A stretch of 13,394 bases of DNA, from contig JAHFBB010000007.1 in NCBI GenBank assembly GCA_023250255.1, positions 1 to 13,394 of the forward strand, read 5' to 3'. Positions 1-6,522 of this stretch are shown here, piece after piece. The stretch is from Chloroflexota bacterium (GTDB taxonomy: Bacteria > Chloroflexota > Limnocylindria > QHBO01). Under the pieces are notes generated by a model. That model made no database searches. It was not told the origin of the DNA and saw only the letters and a program-made list of their open reading frames with translations. A program made the position numbers and the translations under genes. Positions within the stretch are counted from its first letter, which is position 1, and every line of letters begins with the position of its first letter.

Positions 1-424
1 ACGGATTGATGTCCTGCTCGAACGGCAACTCGATGTTGCAGCCGATGGACAGGCCGCCGGCCTCCTGGGCACCGCGGTTGGCCGCCTCCATGATTCCGGG
101 CCCGCCACCGGTAATCACCGCCAGGCCGGCCTTCGCAAGCTTCGCGCCCAGGCGGCGGGCAAGCCGGTATTGCGGATCCGAACGGCCAACCCGTGCCGAA
201 CCGAAGACGCTGACCGCCGGACCGATGTTGGCCAGGGCATCGAAGCCCTCGACGAACTCGCCCAGGATGCGCAGGGCGCGCCATGGATCGGTGTGCTGAA
301 AGTCGAGTTCGGGTCCTACCTGGAGGAGCTGCTGATCCTCCGTCGGGCGCCTGGCGGGGCCGCGCATGACCAGGGCGCCGGCGCGCCGGGAAGTCCGTTT
401 CGAGGTCAGTTCGTGCGATGTCAC
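1..424 (-). CDS. LOG-family (TIGR00730-type) nucleotide 5'-monophosphate phosphoribohydrolase, 5' part only
   Basis: The gene runs off the left edge; about 141 N-terminal codons are present. The translation shows a Rossmann-like start, VSVFGSAR at residues 71-78, then the family signature GGGPGIMEAANRGA at 106-119. This is the first conserved block of the LOG / lysine-decarboxylase-like family, cytosolic enzymes that release ribose 5-phosphate from nucleoside monophosphates such as cytokinin ribotides. The second block (PGGxGTxxE) would lie outside the window, so catalytic competence cannot be judged. I chose the GTG at 424 because AGAAGGA lies about 6 bases upstream; an in-frame ATG at 367 is the alternative. 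Residues 1-45 form a basic, polar extension before the fold, as in many large-type members. It diverges from the beta-barrel gene to its right. Family call is firm; the real substrate is unknown. Confidence 0.88.
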   Translation of the reverse strand, partial: MTSHELTSKRTSRRAGALVMRGPARRPTEDQQLLQVGPELDFQHTDPWRALRILGEFVEGFDALANIGPAVSVFGSARVGRSDPQYRLARRLGAKLAKAGLAVITGGGPGIMEAANRGAQEAGGLSIGCNIELPFEQDINP

Positions 425-449
425 GGCCGTTCCTTCTGCGCGTCTCCGT

Positions 450-479
450 TCGACAGGCTCGCGCAACCGATGGTAGGGT
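450..479 (+). promoter_or_regulatory. Candidate promoter for the beta-barrel protein gene
   Basis: TCGACA at 450-455 (five of six to TTGACA) is followed after 18 bases by an extended -10, TGG-TAGGGT (471-479). The predicted transcript start falls near 485-486, which coincides with a GTG at 486. The main gene would therefore have a leader of about 50 bases, or a leaderless small upstream reading frame would be translated first. Confidence 0.45.
470..475 (-). promoter_or_regulatory. Candidate -10 (TACCAT) for the LOG-family gene
   Basis: On the minus strand TACCAT matches the -10 consensus at four of six positions and lies about 45 bases before the GTG start. It overlaps the plus-strand -10 (TAGGGT) by two bases, so the two divergent promoters would be back to back and probably mutually exclusive. 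No convincing -35 was seen. Confidence 0.3.
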
Positions 480-485
480 GGGCGC

Positions 486-551
486 GTGCCCGTGGTCGGC
501 GCACAGCCGTCCACCCGTCACCAACGAGGATTGTATTGGCCCATTCCGTGA
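486..551 (+). CDS. Possible leaderless 21-aa upstream reading frame (leader peptide)
   Basis: GTG at 486 sits exactly 6 bases after the extended -10 TAGGGT and opens a 21-codon frame beginning VPVVGAQPSTR and ending GLYWPIP. Its TGA (549-551) overlaps an in-frame GTG (548-550) of the secreted beta-barrel gene in the GTGA arrangement used for translational coupling elsewhere in this window. The frame is short and could be chance. It is listed because promoter spacing and stop/start overlap agree independently. Confidence 0.3.
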   Translation: MPVVGAQPSTRHQRGLYWPIP

Positions 552-1180
552 GACGCGCCGCGGCCGTCACCATTGCGTCTGCCCTGTTGATCGGGGTCTT
601 TGCGCCACTGGTGGTCGGTTCAGCGACCGCCCCCGATCCGACGCCTGCCGCCCTCCTGGCGGCCCCGGACGCGACCAGCAATCCCTTCGCCGCAAACCTG
701 TCCCGGGGCGCTGCTTCGGATCGCTCGGTGCTATTCGGCCGACCTTCGGCTGGGGGGCTGACCGGCGGCTTTGACGATCTCGGACTCGGTCTCCAATCGC
801 CACCGTCGGTCGTCATGAAGCCAACGATCATTGGCGGCGCGACTCCCCAGATCGTGGCCCGGCCGGCTCCGACCTCCGGTTCGGTGAGCGGCAAGGCGTC
901 GTGGTACTGCTGCACCCGGGGATGGCGGGGTCAGGCCGTGGTCGCTCTGCCGGCGGCCCTGGGCGGCCATTACGACGCCGCGCCCGGCGCCAGCCTGTAC
1001 GTGATCATCTGCGCGGACCGCTGCGCGAGGATTCCGGTCGTCGACACCTGCGGCTGTCACTACGGGACAGCCACTCAGAAGGTGGCCGACCTCTCGCCGG
1101 AGGCGTGGGCTGCCATCACCGACCGCGATCGGTTCGTCTCCGGGGTCGTGACGGTCACCATCACCTTCGGCACCTCCTGA
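536..1180 (+). CDS. Secreted six-cysteine double-psi beta-barrel (RlpA-like) protein
   Basis: From TTG 536 the product is 214 aa. It has basic residues, then a hydrophobic core (about residues 8-29) ending VVGSATA, a good signal peptide. A low-complexity Ala/Pro/Gly linker follows to about 115, then a C-terminal domain (116-212) that opens GKASWY and contains VVD and VADLS, as in RlpA/expansin-like double-psi beta-barrels. Six cysteines (125, 126, 159, 163, 172, 174) lie only in this domain, which suggests three disulfides outside the membrane. Classical RlpA is a lytic transglycosylase; the Asp residues at 170 and 185 sit in the conserved regions, but activity is not shown. The start is uncertain: GAGGA is 5 bases before TTG 536, while GTG 548 overlaps the stop of the possible upstream peptide. 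The protein likely acts at the cell wall. Confidence 0.8.
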   Translation: MAHSVRRAAAVTIASALLIGVFAPLVVGSATAPDPTPAALLAAPDATSNPFAANLSRGAASDRSVLFGRPSAGGLTGGFDDLGLGLQSPPSVVMKPTIIGGATPQIVARPAPTSGSVSGKASWYCCTRGWRGQAVVALPAALGGHYDAAPGASLYVIICADRCARIPVVDTCGCHYGTATQKVADLSPEAWAAITDRDRFVSGVVTVTITFGTS

Positions 1181-1200
1181 GCGGAGCCCAGCCAGTCGGC

Positions 1201-1209
1201 TGGTAGGAT
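1201..1209 (+). promoter_or_regulatory. Extended -10 for a leaderless VOC gene
   Basis: TGG-TAGGAT ends 6 bases before the ATG at 1216, nearly the same word and the same spacing as the promoter at 471-479. With this spacing the mRNA would begin at or within a base of the start codon. There is no clear -35 and no independent Shine-Dalgarno, which fits leaderless initiation. Confidence 0.45.
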
Positions 1210-1215
1210 CGGCCG

Positions 1216-1662
1216 ATGCTCCACCCGGTCCGCATCGGTCACGTCGTTCTCAAGGTCCGCGATCTCGATCGGTCATTGGCGTTCTATCGCGACTTGCTTG
1301 GCTTCCGGGTCGCGGGCGAGATGAGCAACGTCATGGTCTTCCTGACCGCCACCGGCGAGAACCATCACGACCTGGCCCTGCTGCGTGTGGGTGATTCGGC
1401 GCCATCGCCGGTCCCCAGCGCGGTAGGCCTGTACCACGTCGCCGTCCAGCTTCTGGATTGGGAGGCGGTCAAAGCGGCGCACGCCATCCTGTCCGAGCGG
1501 GGCCTGTTGCGCGGCGCGTCGGACCACGGGGTATCGAAGAGCCTGTACACGGTCGACCCCGATGGCAACGAGATCGAGCTGTACTGCGACGCTCCCCGCG
1601 AGGAATGGGAGGGGCGGGTCGACGAGATGGTGTCCATCGTTCGGCCGCTGCGCCTGGACTGA
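1216..1662 (+). CDS. VOC-superfamily metalloprotein (glyoxalase / extradiol dioxygenase-like)
   Basis: A 148-aa single-module vicinal-oxygen-chelate protein with two beta-alpha-beta-beta-beta repeats: IGHVVLKVRDLDRSLAFYRD at the N-terminus and GLYHVAVQ from residue 71. Candidate metal ligands are H9, H74 and E121 (in DPDGNEIELY), the usual His/His/Glu pattern of the CatE/extradiol-type branch. The closing DPDGNEIELY block is the hallmark of bacterial glyoxalase/bleomycin-resistance/dioxygenase proteins. It is cytosolic with no signal peptide. Its substrate cannot be read from sequence: extradiol ring cleavage, isomerisation and drug binding all occur in the family. The downstream alpha/beta hydrolase overlaps its 3' end, so the two are probably co-transcribed. 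Dioxygenase plus hydrolase resembles aromatic ring-cleavage pairs, but the hydrolase is membrane anchored, which weakens that reading. Confidence 0.88.
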   Translation: MLHPVRIGHVVLKVRDLDRSLAFYRDLLGFRVAGEMSNVMVFLTATGENHHDLALLRVGDSAPSPVPSAVGLYHVAVQLLDWEAVKAAHAILSERGLLRGASDHGVSKSLYTVDPDGNEIELYCDAPREEWEGRVDEMVSIVRPLRLD

Positions 1663-2831
1663 CCGCGGTCATTCCGCGGAGGCGCTGGCTCCGCGTTCTC
1701 CTTGTTGTGCTGCTGGTGGTGGCGGTCGCCGTTGCCTGGAAACCGTCGCGCGTGGCCTTCCAGACGCTGGCGCTGGTTCCCTCGCTGCTGGACGTTGGTC
1801 CCCAGCCTCTCGACCTGGCTCCCACGCCGAATCGGATCAGCCTTTCGTATACCGCTGTCGATGGCCTCACCCAGGACGGCGACCTGTGGCTGCCTGCGTC
1901 TGCCTCCGCCGACGCCCCGGTTGCGCTGATGGTGGTCGTCTATGGCATCAATCCATTGGGCCTCCATCACCCGGCGTTGACCCGGATTCCCGACACCGTT
2001 GCCCGGCTGGGTGTTGCCCTCTATATCCCCGACCTTCCCTCGCTCGACCAGGAGCGCCTGGATCCGGCCGAGGTCGGCAACATCGTGGCGGCCACCGAGA
2101 CCGCCATCGGGCGAGCCGAGATCGATCCGGACCGGGTGGGCCTGATCGGCATTTCGGCGGGCGGGAGCATTGCCCTGCTGGCCGCCGCCGACCCGGCCCT
2201 CAGCCTCCGGCTCTCCTGGGTGGCGGCATTTGGCGCTCCATCGGAGATCACCGTGCTCATCGAGAACGTGGTGGCCCATGCCTACCGCGAGGGCGAGGAG
2301 ATCGTGGACTGGTTGCCGTCGCGCCTGTCGCGCCAGGTCATCTTCGAGATGCTGGTTTCGCTCGTCCCCGACCCGGCCGATCGCGAAGGCCTCGAGCAGA
2401 CCTATCGGGACGACTTTCTGACGAGCGAAACGCCCATCGTGCTCAGCAGAGGCGCACCCCAGTTCCGAACTCCGGAGGCACTGGGGGTCGAGGCGCTGCT
2501 GACCGCCGGCTCCCTGCCGCAGGCCGAGGCGCTGATGGCCGTCGCTCCGGCGGCCGTCCTTGATCTCGCCGCGTCGCTCAGCCCGCTGACCCACGCGGCC
2601 GAGATCGGTGCACGAGTGTTCCTGATGCACGACCGCGGCGACCATCACGTCCCGGTCGCCCAATCGCAGGCCATGGCCGCCGCACTGGATGCCGCGGGGG
2701 CCGAGGTGCGCTACACCGAGTTCCGTTTGTTCGACCACGTAACCCCCGACACCACCGACTTGCTCGGGGCTACGCCGGAAATCTGGAAGCTCTTCTGGTA
2801 CCTGCACGCCGTCCTGATGGACACCCTCTGA
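1605..2831 (+). CDS. Membrane-anchored alpha/beta hydrolase
   Basis: An alpha/beta-hydrolase with one N-terminal membrane segment (RRRW then a run of Leu/Val/Ala up to AVAW), so the catalytic domain is probably held outside the membrane. With the ATG at 1605 as residue 1, the nucleophile is S184 in GISAGG, the acid D346 in RGDHHVP and the histidine H378 in FDHVTP: a complete Ser-Asp-His triad. The layout resembles dienelactone hydrolase/prolyl oligopeptidase-like enzymes. The start is doubtful: ATG 1605 lies 58 bases inside the VOC gene with GAGGA directly against it. CTG 1659 would give a CTGA overlap with the VOC stop and an N-terminus LTAVIPRRRW immediately before the membrane helix, matching the 4-base overlaps used elsewhere here. 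Residue numbers would then fall by 18. Substrate unknown. Confidence 0.85.
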   Translation: MGGAGRRDGVHRSAAAPGLTAVIPRRRWLRVLLVVLLVVAVAVAWKPSRVAFQTLALVPSLLDVGPQPLDLAPTPNRISLSYTAVDGLTQDGDLWLPASASADAPVALMVVVYGINPLGLHHPALTRIPDTVARLGVALYIPDLPSLDQERLDPAEVGNIVAATETAIGRAEIDPDRVGLIGISAGGSIALLAAADPALSLRLSWVAAFGAPSEITVLIENVVAHAYREGEEIVDWLPSRLSRQVIFEMLVSLVPDPADREGLEQTYRDDFLTSETPIVLSRGAPQFRTPEALGVEALLTAGSLPQAEALMAVAPAAVLDLAASLSPLTHAAEIGARVFLMHDRGDHHVPVAQSQAMAAALDAAGAEVRYTEFRLFDHVTPDTTDLLGATPEIWKLFWYLHAVLMDTL

Positions 2832-2840
2832 TCCGGACCG

Positions 2841-2972
2841 TCAGCGCGGTGAGGCCACCAGCGACAGACCGATGATCAGCAGCAGCGAGGCCAGGATGAC
2901 GACCACCGCCCAGGTTCGGGTGCGGCGCGGGACGTACGGCTGGTAGGGGCGGCCTCCCTTTCGGCGCGACAT
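2841..2972 (-). CDS. 43-aa single-pass membrane protein
   Basis: A small reading frame starting MSRRKGGRPYQPY with a cluster of basic residues, followed by one membrane helix (about residues 21-40, WAVVVILASLLLIIGLSL) and ending SPR. The basic N-terminus predicts an N-in topology. Its ATG lies 4 bases after the TAG of the 154-aa gene on the same strand, so it is likely translated by coupling or reinitiation. Its stop is 9 bases from the convergent hydrolase stop. Amino-acid composition and position support a real gene despite the length. No family is recognised; small basic single-helix proteins of this kind often accompany membrane complexes, but no partner is evident. Confidence 0.65.
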   Translation of the reverse strand: MSRRKGGRPYQPYVPRRTRTWAVVVILASLLLIIGLSLVASPR

Positions 2973-2976
2973 CGGT

Positions 2977-3441
2977 CTACCACGCAGCCCATTCCCGGCG
3001 GAGGAGGAACGGGGTGGTCAGTGCGTCCCGCGTCCCCACCGATCGGAGCTGCTTCCGCGTTCGCTTGAGCAACCGCCCGTGATAGGTCCCGTCGCCATAC
3101 GGCTCGTGCAGGCGGGCGACGTCCCAGTCGTGGGTGCCGGCCACCGCGGACGGCGGGAGGAATCGGTCCAGCACGGCCTTCGCCTCATCAATCGCCACGA
3201 ACCGCCGAATCCTGGTGCCGTTGTCCAGGACGGTCAGGGCATCGGTCCAGGCCAGGTCGAGGTCCGCCACCAACGTCGTCAGGCGCTCCATGGTCCCCGG
3301 CATCCGCTCCTGCTTGAACAGACCTCCGAGCAGAGCCTTGCGGTCCGTCACCGCCAGTCCTTCCAGCGCAATGCGCAGATTCGGGATCCCGCTCGCCACA
3401 TCGGCAGCCGGGACTTCGTAGTCGTACAGGTGGACCATCAT
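2977..3441 (-). CDS. Unrecognised 154-aa cytosolic protein
   Basis: The product begins MMVHLYDYEVPAADV and ends with the basic, aromatic tail LLRREWAAW. It has no signal peptide or membrane segment. The middle (residues 20-95) looks mostly helical and acidic/hydrophobic (ALEGLAVTDRKALLGGLFKQ; LDLAWTDALTVLDNG). The last third is basic (YHGRLLKRTRKQLRSV), which might bind nucleic acid or phospholipid; this is only a charge pattern. I chose the double ATG at 3438-3441; the frame stays open upstream but would run into the signal-peptide region of the divergent lipoprotein gene. TACTCT at 3452-3457 on this strand is a possible -10, 10 bases before the start. It probably forms an operon with the 43-aa membrane protein. 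I recognise no family. Confidence 0.6.
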   Translation of the reverse strand: MMVHLYDYEVPAADVASGIPNLRIALEGLAVTDRKALLGGLFKQERMPGTMERLTTLVADLDLAWTDALTVLDNGTRIRRFVAIDEAKAVLDRFLPPSAVAGTHDWDVARLHEPYGDGTYHGRLLKRTRKQLRSVGTRDALTTPFLLRREWAAW

Positions 3442-3491
3442 CGCGACGAACAGAGTACCGAACCTTGCGCCGGCGGGGACAATGTCCGCCG

Positions 3492-4748
3492 GTGCCGAGA
3501 AGCGTCGGTTTCGTTCTGGCCGGGTTACTTGCGGGGTGCGCAGCCATGTCACCCGTGCAGTCGCCCTCGTCACCACCCAGCGCTGGACCATCGGTGCCTC
3601 CGGCTAGCGCCGCGTCCGCCTCGCCTTCGGACGTTCCCTGGCCGACACCGGCCGCTGCTGCGTTCGATCCCGCAGCCTTCGGCTGGCGGGGCGTCGGCCA
3701 GATCCTTGACCTGAACTCGACGGTCATCGGCTACCAGTTGGCGGTTGGCTACCTCGACGGCACCGAACCGCGGTGGACGATTGACATGACGGTCGCCCCT
3801 TGGCAGTTCACAATCTTCGCCACCCAGCACGCGGTCACGGCGGGCCCGGCATCGGGATGGGTCGTCTACGTCAATGACGATGGCGCACAGAGCGAGGTTC
3901 GGGCAGTGCGCGTGGACGGCACTGCGGAGCACTCCGTCATCACGCTGAGTTCGGTCGTCTTCGATGCCGTCCTGGCACCCGACGGCAGCGCGGCCTACCT
4001 CGACCTGCTGAATCGCGCGAGCGGTCGCGAAGAGGGCGTCGTCAGCGTCGCCCTCGGTGGAAGCGGATCCAGTCAGCCAGTCATGGCGCCCGCTCCGGTT
4101 GACCTCGCAATCGGCGGCCCCGGACAGGTGCGGCTTGTCGCTGTGTCTCGCTTCGTGCGCGACCTTGCCATAAGCCCGTCGGGGACGATGCTCGCCCGTT
4201 TTGCCTGTGGGGAACCCTTTGGCCAATGCCTGCTGGAGGTGGTTGACCTCGATACTAATGCTCAACTGACGTTGGAGGATCCGATCATCTGGGAGTTCTT
4301 CGGGGTCAGCGATACGGAGGTCGTGGGTCGCTTCACATGCGGCGATGATTCCTGCATCGTTGGAGTGACCACCGACGATGGCTCCCGGCGAACGCTGGAA
4401 TTGGCCGGAGGAGCGCTGTATCCCGGGCGGCCGGCCGTTGGCGGAACGGGGGGACTCGTCTTCCTGGGAACCGTTGGCGGCACCTACTACCACCCACCCG
4501 GGGCCGAGTTGTGGGGTTACGACCTTGACTCGTCGGTGAGCGTGCGGCTTCTTGCCATGGATGGTGGCTTCGGCATTGGTCTGGAAGACACATCCGTAGA
4601 CCAATTCGCCGAACTGCCGTGGGGCTGGGCGTTGGTCCTTGTCTGCCCCGTCGAATCGTCCTGCCAGACTGTCGCCCTCAACCTCTCCGACCTCAGCCAG
4701 ATTCCGATCAGCATCGGCGGTGCAGGCTACGGTGGAGGCCACGACTGA
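3492..4748 (+). CDS. Beta-propeller-like lipoprotein
   Basis: From GTG 3492 the product is 418 aa: a short signal peptide ending in the lipobox LLAGC (Cys16), a Ser/Pro/Ala linker (about 17-60), then a beta-rich domain to the end. Repeated strand motifs such as LAPDGSAAYLDL (161-172) and LAISPSGTMLARF (225-237) resemble TolB/WD40-like propeller blades. Three blades carry close Cys pairs: C239/C246, C283/C288 and C385/C391, each followed by a strand such as LLEVVDLD or TVALNLSD. This suggests one disulfide per blade and fits an extracytoplasmic location. The next in-frame start upstream is a TTG at 3465; GTG 3492 gives the better signal peptide. It is divergent from the 154-aa gene with only 50 bases between. 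Function unknown; a ligand- or protein-binding surface lipoprotein is the most that can be said. Confidence 0.78.
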   Translation: MPRSVGFVLAGLLAGCAAMSPVQSPSSPPSAGPSVPPASAASASPSDVPWPTPAAAAFDPAAFGWRGVGQILDLNSTVIGYQLAVGYLDGTEPRWTIDMTVAPWQFTIFATQHAVTAGPASGWVVYVNDDGAQSEVRAVRVDGTAEHSVITLSSVVFDAVLAPDGSAAYLDLLNRASGREEGVVSVALGGSGSSQPVMAPAPVDLAIGGPGQVRLVAVSRFVRDLAISPSGTMLARFACGEPFGQCLLEVVDLDTNAQLTLEDPIIWEFFGVSDTEVVGRFTCGDDSCIVGVTTDDGSRRTLELAGGALYPGRPAVGGTGGLVFLGTVGGTYYHPPGAELWGYDLDSSVSVRLLAMDGGFGIGLEDTSVDQFAELPWGWALVLVCPVESSCQTVALNLSDLSQIPISIGGAGYGGGHD

Positions 4749-4779
4749 CGCGCCGCTCAGAGAACACGGAACTGGCCGC

Positions 4780-4820
4780 TACAATCCCGCGACCGACATC
4801 GGTCTGACAGGCAAGAGGAG
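4780..4820 (+). promoter_or_regulatory. -10 and Shine-Dalgarno for the enoyl-ACP reductase gene
   Basis: TACAAT (4780-4785) matches the -10 consensus at five of six positions. AGAGGAG (4814-4820) lies 6 bases before GTG 4827 and fixes the start. The predicted leader is about 35 bases. No good -35 is seen at the usual distance. This gene uses a conventional leadered layout, unlike the two leaderless-looking starts at 486 and 1216. Confidence 0.6.
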
Positions 4821-4826
4821 ATTCGC

Positions 4827-5618
4827 GTGCTGCTGGAAGGCAAGAAACTGGTCGTCACCGGGGTCCTGACCGACGACAGCATTGCGTTTGCCATTGCCCG
4901 AGTCGCCCACGGGGCCGGCGCGGAACTGGTGCTCACGCGGTTTGGTCGGGGGATGAGCCTGACCGAGAAGATGGCCCGCCGGCTCCCGGGCACGCCCGAT
5001 GTCCTCGAACTCGACGTCAACAACGACCAGCACCTCGCCGATGTGTCCGCCGAAGTGATGCGTCGTTGGGGCCGGCTGGATGGCCTGGTTCACGCCATTG
5101 GCTTCATGCCGGCAGACGGATTGGGCGGCAACTTCCTGAACACGCCCTGGGAGAGTGTGGCCTTTGGCTTCCAGACGTCGGCCTATTCGCTCAAGGCGTT
5201 GACCGTTGGCCTGCTGGAGCCCCTGAAAGTTGCCGGAGCAGATGGCGGGGCGGGAGTCATCACCCTGGACTTCGATGGCCGCTTTGCCTGGCCGATCTAC
5301 GACTGGATGGGTGTCGCCAAGGCCGGGCTGGAGGCGGTGACCCGCTACCTGGCCCGCGACCTGGGCGAATTCGGCATCCGGGTGAACGCCATCAGCGCCG
5401 GACCGATCCGCACCATGGCCGGCAAGTCCATCCCCGGCTTCGACACCATCTCCGGCGCCTGGACGGCCCGCGCCCCGCTTCCCTGGGACCTGACCGATGC
5501 GACCCCCGTGGCCCAGATGGCCTGTTTTCTGCTGTCACCGTGGGCGCCGATGACCACCGGCGAGCTCATCCACGTGGACGGCGGCTACCACGCCATGGGC
5601 GCCGATATCCGGGGCTAA
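4827..5618 (+). CDS. fabI: Enoyl-ACP reductase (NADH), InhA/FabI type
   Basis: A 263-aa short-chain-dehydrogenase-fold enzyme that reduces the trans-2 double bond of enoyl-ACP, the last step of each fatty-acid elongation round; cytosolic tetramer in the family. The N-terminus GKKLVVTGVLTDDSIAFAIAR is the unusual FabI/InhA nucleotide-binding block. HAIGFMP (89-95) and DFDGRFAWPIYDWMGVAK follow, with catalytic Y158 and K165, the same numbers as in InhA. NAISAGPIRTMAG and the C-terminal HVDGGYHAMG complete the family pattern. The overall wording is closer to mycobacterial InhA than to E. coli FabI. The residue aligned with InhA Ser94 (contact region for the isoniazid adduct) is Ala90 here. It has its own promoter and ribosome site, and its TAA overlaps the stop of the convergent Nudix gene. 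Confidence 0.95.
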   Translation: MLLEGKKLVVTGVLTDDSIAFAIARVAHGAGAELVLTRFGRGMSLTEKMARRLPGTPDVLELDVNNDQHLADVSAEVMRRWGRLDGLVHAIGFMPADGLGGNFLNTPWESVAFGFQTSAYSLKALTVGLLEPLKVAGADGGAGVITLDFDGRFAWPIYDWMGVAKAGLEAVTRYLARDLGEFGIRVNAISAGPIRTMAGKSIPGFDTISGAWTARAPLPWDLTDATPVAQMACFLLSPWAPMTTGELIHVDGGYHAMGADIRG

Positions 5619-6043
5619 CGCCCGAACGCCAAGCGTACCCCGTCCACGGCGAGTTCCACCAGCGGCAGATCGCCCAATTCGTCGCGGCTGACCCACCGAG
5701 CCGTATCCGTTGATCCGTCGGCCTCATCGCGGAGTTCTCCGCCGGTGATCTGGACGTCATACACGATCTGGATCGCGTGGAAATCCTCGCCATCGGTGAA
5801 CCGGGTGGACCACGAAAGCACCTCGCGGAGCCCCGTGATGCCGCCGAGCAGGCCCGTCTCTTCCTCGAGCTCGCGCAGGACGGCATCCGCGGGCGCCTCA
5901 CCGAAATTCAGGCCACCGCCCGGGAGCGTCCACTGCCCTTGTTCGGGATCCATGGCCCCCAATCGGCAGAGCAGTATCCGACCGTCCTCCACGCACAGGG
6001 CATAGGCGGCGACCCGGGTTCGCTGCCTCGGGCCACTGGTCAC
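5615..6043 (-). CDS. Nudix hydrolase
   Basis: A 142-aa single-domain Nudix protein. Residues 43-65 fit the Nudix box GX5EX7REUXEEXGU perfectly (G43, E49, R57, E58, E61, E62, G64), so the Mg-binding helix is intact. WTLPGGG precedes it as usual. Such enzymes hydrolyse a nucleoside diphosphate linked to another moiety; the substrate (oxidised dNTP, ADP-ribose, NADH and others) is not readable here. The start is GTG 6043, whose GTGA overlaps the TGA of the SixA-like gene, so translation should be coupled. It is the last gene of the minus-strand unit and ends tail to tail with fabI, sharing 4 bases. Cytosolic, no signal peptide. Confidence 0.93.
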   Translation of the reverse strand: MTSGPRQRTRVAAYALCVEDGRILLCRLGAMDPEQGQWTLPGGGLNFGEAPADAVLRELEEETGLLGGITGLREVLSWSTRFTDGEDFHAIQIVYDVQITGGELRDEADGSTDTARWVSRDELGDLPLVELAVDGVRLAFGR

Positions 6044-6522
6044 GAGTCGTACAGGTCGGGGTCCAGCAGCCAGGCCAACTCCCCGGCACCGGGCTCGGGG
6101 ATCCCCGGGAATTCGACGCAGGCGAGCCCCCCCTTGCGCATCCGGATGGAGGCGGCCCCGGTCAGCAACTCCATCGCCATTGACAGGTCTGGCTCGTGGC
6201 CGACGAACATCACCCTCCGGGCGCTGCCATCCACCGTCATGGCGCGGGCCATGTCCGACCAGTCGGCCCCGGGAACGAGCCGGTCGTCGACCACTGGCGG
6301 CCGAGGCAGCCCGACTCCCGCTACGAACAGGTCGGCCGTCTGGGCGGCGCGGGGCAAGGGCGAGGTGAGGACCAGGTCGGGGCGCAGGTTGAGCCGCCGC
6401 CAGAGTGGTGCCGCGGCCCGCAACTCGGCGATGCCGGCATCGGTCAGTTCGCGGTCGCCATCGCGTGGATCGGCCGGATTGCCTTGGCCGGCCTTACCGT
6501 GACGGAGGAAGTACAGGATCAC
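6040..6522 (-). CDS. sixA: SixA-type phosphohistidine phosphatase
   Basis: A 160-aa histidine-phosphatase-superfamily protein, about the length of E. coli SixA (161 aa). It opens VILYFLRHGKAG, with the RHG motif at R7-H8-G9 (H8 is the phospho-acceptor). R58 in TSPLPRAAQTA and H109-E110 in FVGHEPDLS complete the phosphate pocket. SixA removes phosphate from histidine phosphotransfer domains or, in E. coli, from PTS protein NPr; the target here is unknown and no histidine kinase lies in the window. I chose GTG 6522 because it places the beta-strand directly at the N-terminus and overlaps the preceding lipoprotein stop as GTGA; the frame is open further upstream but only through the lipoprotein gene. 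It is coupled in turn to the Nudix gene. Confidence 0.92.
   Translation of the reverse strand: MILYFLRHGKAGQGNPADPRDGDRELTDAGIAELRAAAPLWRRLNLRPDLVLTSPLPRAAQTADLFVAGVGLPRPPVVDDRLVPGADWSDMARAMTVDGSARRVMFVGHEPDLSMAMELLTGAASIRMRKGGLACVEFPGIPEPGAGELAWLLDPDLYDS

Noticed and set aside
1365..2807. A 480-codon open frame on the minus strand opposite the VOC and hydrolase genes
   Set aside because: It is a high-GC shadow: composition is rich in Arg/Gly/Gln with no motifs, while the plus strand encodes two clear families with catalytic residues.
3442..3591. N-terminal extension of the 154-aa protein to 3591
   Set aside because: The extension lies opposite the signal peptide of the divergent lipoprotein gene and has Arg/Thr/Val-rich shadow composition.
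3570..4742. A 390-codon minus-strand frame opposite the propeller lipoprotein
   Set aside because: No domain or signal features; the plus-strand product has a lipobox and blade repeats.
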